This document shows, piece after piece, positions 12,681 to 24,701 of a stretch of 64,000 nucleotides of DNA (its first letter is position 1; each line of letters begins with the position of its first letter). Source of the stretch: Gnetum montanum. Lineage: Eukaryota > Streptophyta > Gnetopsida > Gnetales > Gnetaceae. Where the stretch lies: NCBI GenBank assembly GCA_015680685.1, contig MNCI01008033.1, positions 126,001-190,000 of the forward strand, in the 5' to 3' direction. The notes under the pieces are model-generated. The model worked only from the letters and a program-made list of their open reading frames with translations. It searched no databases and was not told where the DNA came from. The position numbers and the translations under genes were made by a program.

Positions 12681-15110
12681 ACTTGGTTTGAAGGGCACTT
12701 GAAGGTATTTGATGTAGAGGATGAGGATGTTGGAGATGCAAGATGATTAGCTAGGCTAGATTATAAGGGTTGAAGAGGATTGCTAGGTTAGAAGAAAGGT
12801 CTTTTTCTAGATCAATTTTCTAGACCACTCAGCTGGAAAGCTGGTTTTGAATGCACAACCCTTGTAGCATTTCATTATTGTGACTATGGAGGAATCTCAC
12901 CTTGCATGGATGGACCAGGAGGTAACTAAGTTGAAGGTGGAGGCATGTGTGTAGACATATGCAAAGGGTGATATGGATATGGGTTTTCCCTCAAGAAGAT
13001 AGTAAATGTGTTTAGTGATACTTGGGAGGGAAATAATGATGCTGAAATGAGGTATGACTTGCAAAACTTCTTGGAGATACAGGTTACTAAACATAGTACC
13101 CACATGGATATGGTTTCCTATAAGGGTACTGCTACCTTGGCGGTGGCATTCCCCATGATTGTGGTTGGTTCCACTATTGATATTATTCATAAGGTTGTGA
13201 AGGAGCTTCGCTTGGGTAGTAAGCTTGTTGTTGGTAGACCTACCCTAGATTGCATTGAGGATAAGGCAATCATCTCTATGCCTACCTACGTGCTAGTTGA
13301 GGATTTAATGCATACACCCCAAACTCTTGTAAGTGTGACACCATAGGAAAACATCCCTTTGGATGTTCATAATGATAAATTTCACAACCAGTTTCATTAT
13401 TAGAGTTGGTTTCCATAAATTCCTCTACTGCTGAAACTTTTCCCTTACCTATTTGGTAGGCTTGTTTAGCTTCTTTGTGTCTTCTATAGTTACGATCCCT
13501 ATTTTTCTCTTTGGGTTCTTCAGCAATCTTCATAGTGGTTTAAAATTTTTCATCCAAAGAGTCCCATAATTTATCAACCTTTGTTGAAATATCAAAAATA
13601 GATTTTTAGATGGGCAAGGTTTTTTTGTTCGCCACTTCATCAAGTGGTGACTCCTTCTTGTCACAAAATTGGACCTCTCGTTTCCTGATGGAAGGGTCTT
13701 GGCTATACTCTTTTGTACTTTCCCTTTTTCCTAGTTCACCTTATTCTTTTGCTACCTACTCAATTAGCATTCGAATCTAGTGAGCTCTTAGTTCAGACAA
13801 TCTTCCTTGGACATACACCCCAAGGGTTCTTCTAGTTTCTGCTCTAAGCCCATCTATAATGTGACAAAGTTGTTCCCTTTGAGAATAACCATGGCCAAGG
13901 CATTGGTGTAAGAGTTAATAGCATCTACCTAGGGTGGCATCCAAGGGTTCATGTTTTTCCTATTTCCAACCTTGGATTTTTCTTCTTAGATTAGACACTC
14001 TGGAGTACATCTAATATTTTTCATTAAATAGCTCTAACATGGTACTCCATCAATGAATAGATTTCAGCTCCAAGGACTGATACCGACTTTTAACTTCCTT
14101 GATAAGTTTCCTTGGGAAAAGCTTGAGTTTCTACCATTCATTTTCTATGTTTTGTAAGGCACAGGCATCATAGAAAGCTTGTAGATGTATCTGTGGATCA
14201 AAGTTGTATTTCCCTTCAAATCTTGGAATATTATTCATGTCTAAGCACTTGATCTAACTATCTTTCATATGGTTGGTTGAAATTTTAATTGCCTCTGCAA
14301 TGTTAAGCATACTTCAAGTTTCTAATAGAGGCTCATCATCATCACTGCATTGATGATGTCAATGATGGTTTTAGCCACCCCTTGGGTCTTGGTGGTCTTC
14401 ATCATCATTGTTTTCTTGTTGATCACCTTCATCATGATTATTTCAACAACGACTTCTATGAGAATTATCAGATGGAGAGGAATTTTTAGAATTGGATAAA
14501 GAGGGTGAAGAGGAAGGTGAAAACCACTACCACCACTCTTTTGCTTATTATGATCACTATCCTTAGATCCCTTGCTATTGTGATGCTTGCCTGAGTCCTT
14601 GCCTTGGCTATCACTTTTTCCTAAACCTAGTCTATGAATAGTGGATCATAGGTTCAAGTTCACACCCTTGTCACCAGTATCAAGGGGTGAAGAATCTTCA
14701 TGTTGAGAACCTTCAGTAGGAGGATCCTCATTGTCATCTTGATTTAGTAGGAATAAGGGATTAGTGTAATGTTTCCCCTTTGTAGCCTCATGGAACTTCT
14801 CCTGACATTGACCTCGCTTGCGTTCTGTTTTAGTGGGATAGTAGTTTCAAGTGTCATATCCATCTACAAAATATTCTTCATGAAGATATGAGATGCCTAA
14901 TATTTTAATAGTTTTAAGCAGCATCCCTAGCATAGATTGATCGAGGGGAAAGACAATGTTTCCCTCCATATCATGCCATCACAATTTTTCATCCTGATGT
15001 AGGATGAAGGTGAAGTTTGGTACATACTCCTCTAGATGAGTATATACCACTTTGCATTCTTGTGGAACTGATGGTTTAACTTCTTTGCACTTGTGAGAAG
15101 AAGAAGACAT
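12681..15110 (-). pseudogene. Element A gag remnant
   Basis: The ATG at 15110 gives MSSSSHKCKEVKPS followed by VYTHLEEYVPNFTFILHQDE, the conserved gag N-terminus also seen in B and D. It continues through Ser/His-rich and capsid-like blocks to about 12700. Frames change and stops are common. The first 350 bp and the upstream leader are duplicated in tandem (14761-15518), and in the upstream copy the start codon is lost. Confidence 0.75.
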
Positions 15111-15518
15111 TTTGCAAAACAAAATAAAATTATCAGTGCATTAGTGTAATGTTTCCCCTTTGTAGCCTCATGGAACTTCTCTTGACATCGATCTCGCTTG
15201 CGTTTTTTTTTAGTGGGATAGTAGTTTCAAGTGTCATATCCATCTACAAAGTATTCTTCATGAAGATCTAAGATGCCTAACCTTTAAAGAGTTTTAAGCA
15301 GCATCCCTAGCACAGATTGATTGAGGGGCAAGATAATGTTACCCTCCATATCATGCCATCACAGTTGTTCATCCTAATGTAGGATGAAGATGAAGTTTGG
15401 TACATACTCATCTAGAAGAGTATATACCACTTTGCATTCTTGTAGAACCAATGGTTTAACTTCTTTTCACTTGTGAAGAAGAATAAATTTTGCAAAACAA
15501 AATAAAATTATCAGTGCA
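14761..15518 (-). repeat. Tandem duplication of about 380 bp over the gag start of element A
   Basis: Copy one is 14761-15140 and copy two 15141-15518. Both start TTAGTGTAATGTTTCCCC and end ATTATCAGTGCA. They differ at scattered positions, so the event is not recent. Copy one retains the gag ATG. Copy two has AAT where the CAT (reverse ATG) stood. Confidence 0.9.
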
Positions 15519-15613
15519 CTTTTATAATTCTATGTATAGTGTACCTTGAGGTTTGTACAATGATATTAATGGTATTCACTTAAACCTAAATAGCACACAT
15601 TGCAACAACAAAG

Positions 15614-15632
15614 TCCTTAGTAATGATTCCAA
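15614..15632 (-). other. Decayed tRNA-Asp primer-binding site of element A
   Basis: On the - strand this reads TTGGAATCATTACTAAGGA, directly after the 5' LTR. Aligned to the expected TTGGCGCCGTTGCCGGGGA it differs at eight sites, seven of them C-to-T or G-to-A. Confidence 0.65.
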
Positions 15633-16052
15633 TGATGAACGATGAGGTACCCCTATGTCCAACAACACAAATCACAAAGCGTTCATGCATGATCCAGTCG
15701 TATTCTATGAACTTTATCATTTCTAGTGCACTAGTCTTCTAGGAAGTAAATTTTACCTTAAGGTCAATTGTTGTCTTCCCAATTACATTTGTGATGTACA
15801 CTAGTATGGTTAAGTGTAACTGAGGCATCTAATTTTTAGCATTTTGTATTTTATGGTTTTGGTATTTAAAGAAAGATAAAAGTGATTGGATTAACTAATT
15901 TAAATTAACTAAGTAACTAGCATCTAACTAATCCTAACATAAGCATCTAATTCCACTTCCTGTACATGTCCTAAATGCATGCATCCACTACTAGGCAACC
16001 AAGTGCTATGCTACTAAGTGTACCAAGCAATAATGCTGCTAGGATTACCAAG
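15633..16052 (-). repeat. Element A 5' LTR, truncated
   Basis: Starts TGATGAACGATGAGG and matches 3546-3978 closely in order until AGGATTACCAAG. After 16052 the homology ends and an inverted LTR tail begins. About half of the LTR, including U3 and its TATA box, is missing. Confidence 0.85.
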
Positions 16053-16235
16053 CTAGCATACAACTGAGCTTCACAAGTGTATTTGGGAAGACAACAGTCA
16101 TTCCATGATTAGATTCACCTTCTAGATTGAATCCTGTGTACAAGAACACTAAAAATCCATGGAATTTAATCAGATAGTGCATGAATGCCTTAGTGATTCA
16201 TATGGTTGGGCATAAGGGTACCTCGCTGCTCATCA
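16053..16235 (+). repeat. LTR tail in + orientation fused to element A
   Basis: This is the last about 180 bp of an Athila-like LTR in the opposite orientation. It contains TTTGGGAAGACAACAGTCA and ends GGGTACCTCGCTGCTCATCA, the standard LTR edge. It is followed by element O spacer, not by a primer site. It is probably left over from another LTR insertion lost by deletion. Confidence 0.75.
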
Positions 16236-18120
16236 AAACATAATAAGAATAAAGAAAGATGTAGTTCCAATAAGGTGAAGATTTCTCTATGTTATCAAAT
16301 CATAAAGGATTGATTATTTGTACAGTGAGAGCTCACCATCCAACCATCCATTACAATAATAATAGGTTCTTACCATGACCATAATGATATTCTTTCCATC
16401 ATCAAATTAAGAATAAACTTGTGATCATTATGTCTAGACAAAAAAGTGAAGAACCAAGGGAAAATATAAAGGGTGTGACATCAAGGGGACTTGTGAAATC
16501 TCTTACACCACTTTGTATGTTCTATCATGTTGCTAAGGTTGTATTATAGCCTTGTAGATCTAATGAGAAATGGTAGTAAGAGTTAAATAAGTGTTATCTT
16601 CAAAGGTTGAAACAGTGAAAAAAATAAAAGAGCACATAATAAATTTTCGAGGGTCCCACTAGAAAGACATGTTACCCATGCCTAAAGGTAGGTGGCTTCT
16701 TAGACATGTAAACATAAACATAAAGTGCCATGAATAAAACTTCTCCCTTTGACAATATGCCAAGTGACTATACTCCTTGCATCAATGGTAGTCTTATAGT
16801 TGTAATTCCAAGAGATGAAACAATGTGTGTCACTGGAATGTGGTCTAGACTTGGTTTGAATCTTAGATAGAAAGGCTAATGATTACTTTAATCCCTAATA
16901 GAACACAAGAATTTATTATGCTTATGGTAAGATACCTCACGTCTCGATTTCAGCAATTCTTTCTACAATTCATCTCACAACATTGTATATTTAATCATAA
17001 TGTGTGGTTTTGCATAATATAGTGTTATCTTCCCAACCTAGTGGTACTAACATGTGTGTTTTTCTAAATAGGTATGTCTTACATTCAACTCCTTGAGTGC
17101 TTAAGGACACTTTTAGGCATGGTTATATAATGGCATTAAGGACTAAAGCCTACTTTGAAGAGGACCCACTTGTATAACTCTTGTATTTCATACTTTCCAA
17201 GTAATTCCACATCATCCTGTGCCTTCCAAAACATCTAATAAACTTTCCATATCATCTAATAATTTACCCATGCATCAGAAATTCATTATCCATTTCTTAT
17301 CCATACATAAACTTTTGTTACTCTAGATTCCTTCTTCATGAACCTTGAATGCTAACTTGTTAAAAACTATGCATCATTCATGGCCCATGATCCTCTAGAT
17401 TACATTTATATCTTTTAGAAATTTCATTTGACTCATGTTTTCCAAGAAAAATCAATGAAAAATTTAAATTTTTTTAACAATGATGTCATAGTTACAATGT
17501 CGTAGGCACCTACGATGTCGTATGTACAATGTATGATCTATGATGTTGTGCATATAAAAATGGTATATATACATGAGGGAGTTAGTGAAGTTTTTCATCT
17601 CTCATTTCTAGCAAGAGAATTTTTTATAGTTTTTCCTCAACCCTCTTGCACACTAGCTTCCACAGGCCATAACTTTGCCCTCATAGCTCCAATTTTTAAA
17701 AGTCTTAAATCTTGGTAATATCGGAGTGCTTAACTTAGTCATGGGGGGGGATGCATTGCATGATATAAGTGAACAAAAATTTGTACATTTTGTGATCTAA
17801 GCAAACAAAAATTTGAGCCAAATATTTATAACACCTAGAAGATATTATAAAGGGTAAGTACAAGGAGATAATAAAAACCTTAAAGTTAATCAATCAAACT
17901 AGCTAGAAAGATTTAGATAATACTCTTAATAGTCCATATCAACTATTTTAGGTCATAATAAGCATGGAAAATGATAGAAGGTCATAAGTAACTAAAAGAT
18001 ATAACACCTAAGGGGTTACTTTTTTGAAAATTTGTCAAACTCTACAATCATAATAAGATAAGAACTTGATCTAACCAAGGGTATGAACAAGGTAAAGAAC
18101 TATTAAGAATTGATAGGAAT
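16236..18120 (+). other. Element O spacer between pol and third ORF
   Basis: Non-coding. Blocks match the B spacer in order: GTGACATCAAGGGGACTT near 16475 (B near 44480), AGAAAGACATGTTACCCATG near 16661 (B near 44725), and GAGGACCCACTTGT near 17159 (B near 45210). Near 17490-17570 there is a palindromic CGTAGGCACCTACG followed by GCATATAAAAATGG, resembling an internal U3. CTTAGTCATGGGGGGGG at 17735-17751 is a polypurine-like tract. It ends at GGAAT (18116-18120), the left target duplication of element T. Confidence 0.65.
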
Positions 18121-19110
18121 TGAAACACCATAAAACTTTGAGCTTAGTACTTGTCCAACACCAAGCAAGTCCATGGGATCCACAGGCGACCACAGCTACA
18201 TCTGGCGTCACACTTGGCAACTTCGGAAATCTGATGCTTAATTTTCACTAAGTATGCAGTCCCAGCGTATACGCCCAAGTGTACATTCCCAGTGTATATG
18301 CTCAAAATCTCAGCGTGTACGCTCAAGTTCACAGCGTATACGCCCAGCGTACACACCTCACATGTACACCCAGCACATCAGCGTATACGTCCGGTGTATA
18401 CGCCCAGCATCCACCAGCCTAACAAATGTAACATATTGTACACTTGTAAATTTTACGCCCTTGCACCTGGTCAACGTGCCACATGTCGCCCAACCCGAGT
18501 CTGTCATCAAAACCCTGTATAAAAGCCCAATTTTTCACGAAATCCAGAACGGTTGGCAAAAATTCCCAGAGCACACCAGAGAGCAGAGACGCTGCGAACC
18601 AGAGCACAAAACCACTAACACTGGACAACCCTGTACACTGAGCATACAGCCTCTATGTTGTGCTTACAGTGTGAACCATCAGCAATCATCCCTGCACCCA
18701 CTGGGGCTTTCGTTCACCTTGTGTTCCACTCACAACTGCATTAGACCGGTGCATTGTACTTTCATTCTATAATGTCATTGTTACATTTTCTTCCCATAAT
18801 CGTTTACAGTTTGCATTAATTGTTGTACGCATTCTGTTTACGCCTGTTTACGTTTACGCTCTATTTGCATTTGTTACACTGTTTACGCTCTGTTTATGCC
18901 CGCTACGTCATTTACGTATAACCCAGCCTATAGCACTTCGATGTACGTTCGGGGAAATCCTTGTCTGATCTTCATGTGGACCACCCAAGGTACTCTGCCT
19001 TTGTTCATTCCAGCTCGCCCTCAGGCGAAGGTAGGGTCTTCTGTGCATGTCCTGTGATCCCACGGTCTTTGTTTCCTTCCAGCAGGAGACCGACAATTTC
19101 GGACGATACA
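18121..19110 (+). repeat. Element T 5' LTR
   Basis: 990 bp, TGAAACACCA to GATACA. It contains an array of GCGTATACGC-type palindromes at 18255-18410 and a TATA box at 18518. The second half matches 3' LTR bases about 35040-35638 closely. It is about 80 bp shorter than the 3' copy, mostly because it has fewer array units. Confidence 0.92.
18518..18525 (+). promoter_or_regulatory. TATA box, element T 5' LTR
   Basis: TATAAAAG just downstream of the palindrome array. The same sequence is at 35046-35053 in the 3' LTR. It is the likely core promoter of the genomic RNA. Confidence 0.6.
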
Positions 19111-19112
19111 AA

Positions 19113-19131
19113 AATTAGCACTAGAAGGAGG
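19113..19131 (+). other. Probable primer-binding site of element T
   Basis: AATTAGCACTAGAAGGAGG starts 2 bases after the 5' LTR. It looks like a decayed TTGGCGCTAGAAGGAGG-type site known from plant Tat-like elements. I do not assign the tRNA. Confidence 0.5.
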
Positions 19132-19817
19132 GTCTCCGCCTAAAACCTTACCTGCATGCTTCCCAACATTTATGCTACTGAGCATTTACGCCATCGACCA
19201 TACGCCCACTCCTGCCGAAACCCTCCCTACATTTACGCTATGTAATTTAAAACCTCATCTGTGAACTGTCTAGCGTCTACACTAATCAGCGTTTACGCTG
19301 CCCTCTTCAAAACTCACCCTCTGCAAGTCTTCCAGCGTCTACGCTGTCAACCCCACGTAGACTCTGTCCGCAGAAATCCTAGCGTCTACGCTGCCACATA
19401 TACGCTACACGCTTTACACTACATATTTTTCCTTACGCCATACACACGACTACTAAAGTTTACACTACACATTTTTACGCCGAAGGTTTTCTCTACGCTA
19501 CACGCTGACTTTCTGAGACTCTGTTTACGCTACTCTCTTTACGCTACAAACTGTTCATTTATACCACACTGTACGTTGTAAAACCTATTTACACTGCACA
19601 TTGACATTGTATACTCTGCTCAGCGTATATGCTGCACTCCTTACGCTGTAGACTTGTCTACGTTGATCTTTTACGCTCCATCCCTATACACTGTCTACGT
19701 TGACGTTATACGCTGGACATTGAAGCATATACGCTGCACGTTACCACATAAGTTTACGCTGTACTAAGTACACTAATTTCACACCTCTATACCGTGTCAT
19801 ACCTTCAACAAGTCATC
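19132..19817 (+). other. Element T leader with TTTACGCT repeats
   Basis: Untranslated leader between primer site and gag. It is full of short TTTACGCT, GCGTCTACGCTG and TATACGCTGCAC variants, closely related to the LTR palindrome motif. No coding sequence is supportable. Confidence 0.6.
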
Positions 19818-22800
19818 ATGAACCCCGTAAACACCACCACTACAACCGCTCAAGTCACCGACATGGTAGGCACCATGGCTACCCAACAGCCTGTCATTCC
19901 ACAGTCGACAGTACAACCCACAGTGGGGCCCCGCCAGTCCCTAAGGTTGCAACGGAGGAACCCAACCTCTAACATTATAACCCAAGACCAGTACAACTTC
20001 ATATGTGTGAAGATACAAGCTGGTCTGGCAGTAGATCGAGCCGAAATGGAGGTGAAGAGGCAGTATGAACTCTTCTACATGGCGACACGAGTTCATCCCT
20101 TCCCCGTACGATATAATCCCTATTCCAGAACAATACTTAGAGCTCTTCACATGACTCCTCCTGTAAAGGAGCTAGTCATTGGATCAGCCTGCAGTATATT
20201 TCCAACCGGAAGAGGAGGACGAGTTTGCTGCCCAATCCAAGCACGAAGACTCCTATCACACCCTTAGTCCACAAACCCACATCAACCCCATGTTCCACCT
20301 AGGCACAAGGGAAGTCATGTCCCTCCAACACCTCAGGATCACCCAGGCGCAAGCACTTCCACCAGAAACATCAGCGTTGGTTCATGTTCCTCCTGCGACC
20401 GACCCGCAATTCAGTACATTTCCTCTCGCTATCATTCCCACTACAGCTGTTGGCCCATCCTCGCAAGCACCACCTCCACATAGTAACACAGGAGCCACCT
20501 TCATGCCTCGAGTGATAGGGATGCCACATGTAATACCAGCATCCATGTCCACTCACTACATCCCTCACATCCAAATGCACGGAGCTCCCTCAACCGTCGT
20601 AACCCAATAGGGAGTTCCTTCACAAAACGTGGCTAGACAATGGGCAGCGATGGGGCCTCAACCACAACAACATCAACTTCCTCACTACACCATGCCACCC
20701 CATAGGATTCCACCAGTTAACATGCCCCAAGTGCAGCCCCAACCATAGTAGCAACAACTTCACACCTACAATGTGTCGTCCCTCCTGCCACACACCCTGA
20801 ACATTCCACAAGTACAACTGCCAACTGTGCAGCTCTCAGCCTTCCAACCTACCATCCAACAGTCCAACCTGTACAATGTACCACAACCTCAACCTACCAT
20901 GTCACCTAGTGCTCAAGACAGGGTAGATGCTAAAAAATTAATGCAAAAACTAACTGACGAGGTCAAGTGCCTCAAAACGGCCGCCGACGGAGAGTTAAAG
21001 GTAGTGGACTTTTACCACAATGACCCTATTAGCCCTTCTATCCTGCCCCTAACTTTGCCCAAAGGAATATCGCTACCAACACTAACTAAATATAATGGGG
21101 AGACGGACCCTAACGCCCACTTAATAACGTTTAGATTAGAATTCACGTTACTCTAGGCATTGCCCCATGCCATTTTGTGCGTGTTCCCCATGTCCCTCGC
21201 AGGGAGAGCACCCGATTGGTACCGAGCCCTGCCGAGGAATTCTATATTTTCCTTGGAGGAGTTGTTACATCAGTTCATGACCAGGTTCAAATACAACTTG
21301 AAACCTAAAGTGACATTGGACAGCATCATACAGGTTAAATAAGCACCGCTTGAACCTATACAAAAATTCATTCAGAGATGGAGCGCCACTCTCAATGAGC
21401 TACACGAGCCAATCCCCCAGACATATCTGCTTACAATTCTAAAGGAGGTTGTTAATGACTTCTTCAAATCCAAATTATACTATCTTAATGCGCATAATAT
21501 TAACCAAGCCTTTGTACAAATCAAAAATATAGAAGAGGCAGCTCAAAATAGCCATGACCCTGCATACTTAGCCTTCAAAAATCAACATAGTAAAAAGGAT
21601 AAAGAGAAGGCTAAAGCAACTATAGCGGCAATAACGGAAACGCAACAAGCACGCACGACACAACAAAATAAATAGCCAGTAGCTCCCACTAACTATACTA
21701 AACCTACTCCCACAACCGCGTCGGCATCATCATCATCGCAGAACCCAACACCAAACCGTACGAGAAATTTTGAGAGGAAAGAACCCTCTCAATATACGCC
21801 GTTACCTATGAAGCCATCCCAACTCTTCGATCAACTCCTGAAGGCTGGGTTAATGAAACACAAATAGTTATCCCCTGCGGCCATTCAGAGACATGATAGG
21901 TTCTGTCAACTTTTTCAGAACCCAAGCTTAGCAACATCGAATGAGCCTCCAGTGCCCAAAGGCTTTAGAATGGATTGCTTCTGTGATTATCACCAACGCA
22001 ACGGGCACCGCATGGATTACTGTTTCACACTGAAGCAGGACATACAGAGAATGATCGACGAAGGCCAAATCACCTTTGATGAGGCCAACCTGGTCCAACC
22101 ATAGAACCAGGCTATGGGGGTGTATAAAGACCCTCTGAACACCAAAGAGGCGTTGTACGTTATCAACACGATCTGCTTTGATGATGAACCCGAGACATCC
22201 AACATTAACACCATCTACCCTGAATATAAACAACAAACACCTAACAAATCCTTTGTAGTCCATGTTCCTCCCACTCCATACACATCCATGCCTCAACCAT
22301 CATCCGCCTCACAAAAACCATACGTGGTGTGCATACCTCCCGCTGTCATTACCCCAAATCTATCAACCCCTCCTACTCGGCCTGCCCCTTTTGTAGTCCG
22401 AGTGCTGCCTGCAGGTGCAATAGCGGAGGTCCAACCTCCGCCTAGACAAACCCCATACATTGTTAGGACATCCACAGGTCCTAATGATTATCAAACCTCC
22501 ACCTCACAAACGCAAGGCAAACCTAGCCCCTACGTCGTTAGGATGCCTAGCCAGCCTTCTGCTCAACCACATCCAACTGTCCAACCGCAACCTCACCCAG
22601 CTCCATATGTGATACAAATCCCAAGGCAACCCGAAGCTTCAAGACCAGCTTCACCTCCACACCACACACGAGAACGCTTAGCGAATAGGCTTACGCGTGA
22701 ATGCTTGGAGAAGGAGCGTCAACGGTTAGCCGTAGGGCCACCTAAACCCACTCCACTTAACGCCATACCCATGACGCCACCTAACAATCAACCAAACGTA

Positions 22801-22989
22801 GGACATGAAGGTGAACCATCTAACAAACATGACACATCTAAGACAACAGCCTCGAGCAAAAATGATAAACCAACGAAACATGAAATAAAATTGTTGGGCC
22901 CAATGGACCCAGTCACCACTGATGCAAACGCGCCCAACAGTAGAGACTTGGCAACAGCTTTAACACAAGTCACACAAGCACTAAAGTAA
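19818..22989 (+). pseudogene. Element T gag
   Basis: The chosen start MNPVNTTTTTAQ (19818) opens a Pro/Gln/Thr-rich N-terminus. A frameshift near 20180 moves the text to the frame kept to the end. The capsid-like core has KYNGETDPNAHL near 21087, WYRALP near 21220 and FMTRFKYN near 21275. The zinc-knuckle-like motif C-x2-YH-x3-GH-x4-C lies at 21976-22023. A long Pro-rich stretch with repeated PYVVR-type units (about 22255-22620) follows. In-frame stops include those at about 20608, 20746, 21154, 21340, 21673, 21865 and 22102; most are TAG where Gln is expected. The product would be the virion structural protein, and it is now broken. Confidence 0.8.
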
Positions 22990-23007
22990 AAGAACACGTC
23001 ACTAAGC

Positions 23008-23969
23008 TTGTATGACTTGGTTCTTACATCTCAAACACATCGTGAAGCTTTGGTACGCATGCTAACGTCCATCCCAGTAAGCGAGAACTTGCCCCCAAAC
23101 GAACCATCCATTCATGCGGTAATGTCCTCGCCCCAAGGGTCAACGTCCAAACTTGTAAGCTTCCACAACGATAACATTAAAGTGGATAAGGAAATAGGGG
23201 AAGTGACAATAGCCCCCATATTCATAACGATACGCATAAATCAGTTCAAGATACACAGGGTCCACGTAGATGATGGAGCTGCTACGAACGTGGTACCATA
23301 CCCCATCATTGAACAACTAGGGCTAACGGAGTCAATCAAGCTAACTGCAACTACATGTTTAAAATCATTCAGCAGGTCACGCGTGATGGTCAAAGGCATA
23401 GTAACCTTAGACTTCATAGCGGGCGACCAGTTTCCCACATCTGCCGACTTCGTGGTGGTCGATGAAATGCCAGGATTCAACCTGATATTAGGAAGACCCT
23501 GGTTGGCCCAACTGAAAGTTGTCTCATCCCCTATACACCAAGAGATTCACCTACCTTACGAAGGTGGTGAAATCATCATTTATGGGGAGGCTGCTACTCC
23601 CATTATTTCATCACACATGGACACGGACCAAGGCTCAGAAGTTAAGCTCGAAGAGCCTGGACAAAATGACATAAAAGAAAAAAAACTGGTAAGTGCTAAT
23701 CCTTTAAACACTGAAGAAGATCCACCTAAAACAGAAAGTCCTACACCTGACACTGTACATACACCTTCTCAATTAGAAACTAACACGTAACTCGCCACAG
23801 ATACTGAAACATCTAAAAGCACTAACGCAAAAGCCATTCCATCAGATGTCCCTTGGGCTGAATTACCATTCAACGTGATCAGCGAAGGGGACGCTGAATA
23901 CAGAATCAAACCCATTGACACATCGCCTAACATTAAAAGGAAAAAAATCAAAAAATTCCTAAAATAATA
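23008..23969 (+). pseudogene. Element T protease region
   Basis: Retropepsin-like aspartic protease in the same frame as gag. The active-site triad reads VDDGAATN near 23266 in place of the usual D-S-G-A-S. The flap-side block is near 23400, and NLILGRPWLAQLK near 23478 is the characteristic second block. An acidic linker follows to KKIKKFLK and a stop at about 23965. The D-D-G change leaves the catalytic Asp in place, but activity is doubtful. The frame is open for 260 codons to 23790, with one stop before the linker. Confidence 0.75.
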
Positions 23970-23981
23970 CCATCTCAACCA

Positions 23982-24062
23982 GTCCAAAACGACGTTAAAC
24001 TATAGCACGTCCAAAATGACGTTAACCTACAACACGTCCAAAATGACGTTAAACTACAACAA
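23982..24062 (+). repeat. Three 27-bp tandem repeats after the protease
   Basis: Units begin at 23982, 24009 and 24036 with GTCCAAAAYGACGTTAAMCT. The TTAAACTA core recurs at 24107 and 24223, again at 29450-29585, and more loosely after pol. Confidence 0.85.
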
Positions 24063-24701
24063 ATCAGAAAAAACATTAAACTACGCTCCCTATCCTAAAA
24101 GATGTTAAACTATCATGTCTGCAATGACACAAAACTAGCCACGATCAACAATGGTTGGTCAATCGAGAAACCCATCCATGTTATCCGAAATGTTACTTGT
24201 TTACAATGAGGCCCGAAATGGCCTTAAACTACGCATGGACACTCGTACTTCGTTTTCCCTCTTATGATTACATCCGCATATTACACTTAGAGAAAAAAAA
24301 ATATAAATAACAATATAATAAACCAAAATATTTTACATTGTCGTGTCGTTTGTGCAATCAAACTCAAAATCAACAAAAAATTTTTATACATGCAATGCTG
24401 TGCAATTATAAGTGTCAATTGTTTCCATTTATCTCAAGATTTTCAATTTACAATTCCCGTATCAATTTGAGTCAACATAGTTCTAAAGGAAAAACTAAAA
24501 ACTAAGCATTAGGGACGGGAGGATCATCCCCTTTAGATCCACCAGCGTCAGGGGCCCCCGCTCCACTGGGGCCAGCTTCTTGGGCATCGTCACCACCTTC
24601 ATCCTGAAAACACAAAAGGAGACAATCAATGTAAGAATAACAGAAAGCCAAAATTTCAAACATTATTCAGCAAATCAAATTCATAATGACAAAGCGCTTA
24701 C

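Larger units (their letters stand above)
3546..16052 (-). mobile_element. Element A: Athila-like Ty3/gypsy element with long third ORF, 5' LTR truncated
   Basis: Read on the - strand the order is: truncated 5' LTR (16052-15633), decayed primer site, gag, PR-RT, integrase, spacer, third ORF, polypurine remnant and 3' LTR (4449-3546). The LTR edges are TGATGAG and CTCATCA. The two LTR copies match over about 420 bp but are visibly diverged. RNase H is missing: the sequence passes from the integrase zinc-finger side near 10700 to the end of RT near 10770. The 5 bp before the 3' LTR are ATAAG. No matching 5 bp lies at the other side, because that edge is chimeric. It interrupts element O's RT. 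Confidence 0.85.

Noticed and set aside
13008-13346. 112-codon + strand ORF
   Set aside because: Antisense shadow of element A gag; no independent support.
16236-16247. Right-hand target duplication for element A (ATAAG at 16243)
   Set aside because: It is not adjacent to the LTR end at 16235, and the junction is chimeric.
18254-18772. 172-codon + strand ORF in the T 5' LTR
   Set aside because: It lies across the palindrome array and U3-R of the LTR; codon text follows the repeat, and the 3' LTR has no matching ORF.
22114-22989. Pro-rich open frame in T as a separate gene
   Set aside because: It is in frame with gag upstream and protease downstream; it is the gag C-terminal linker.
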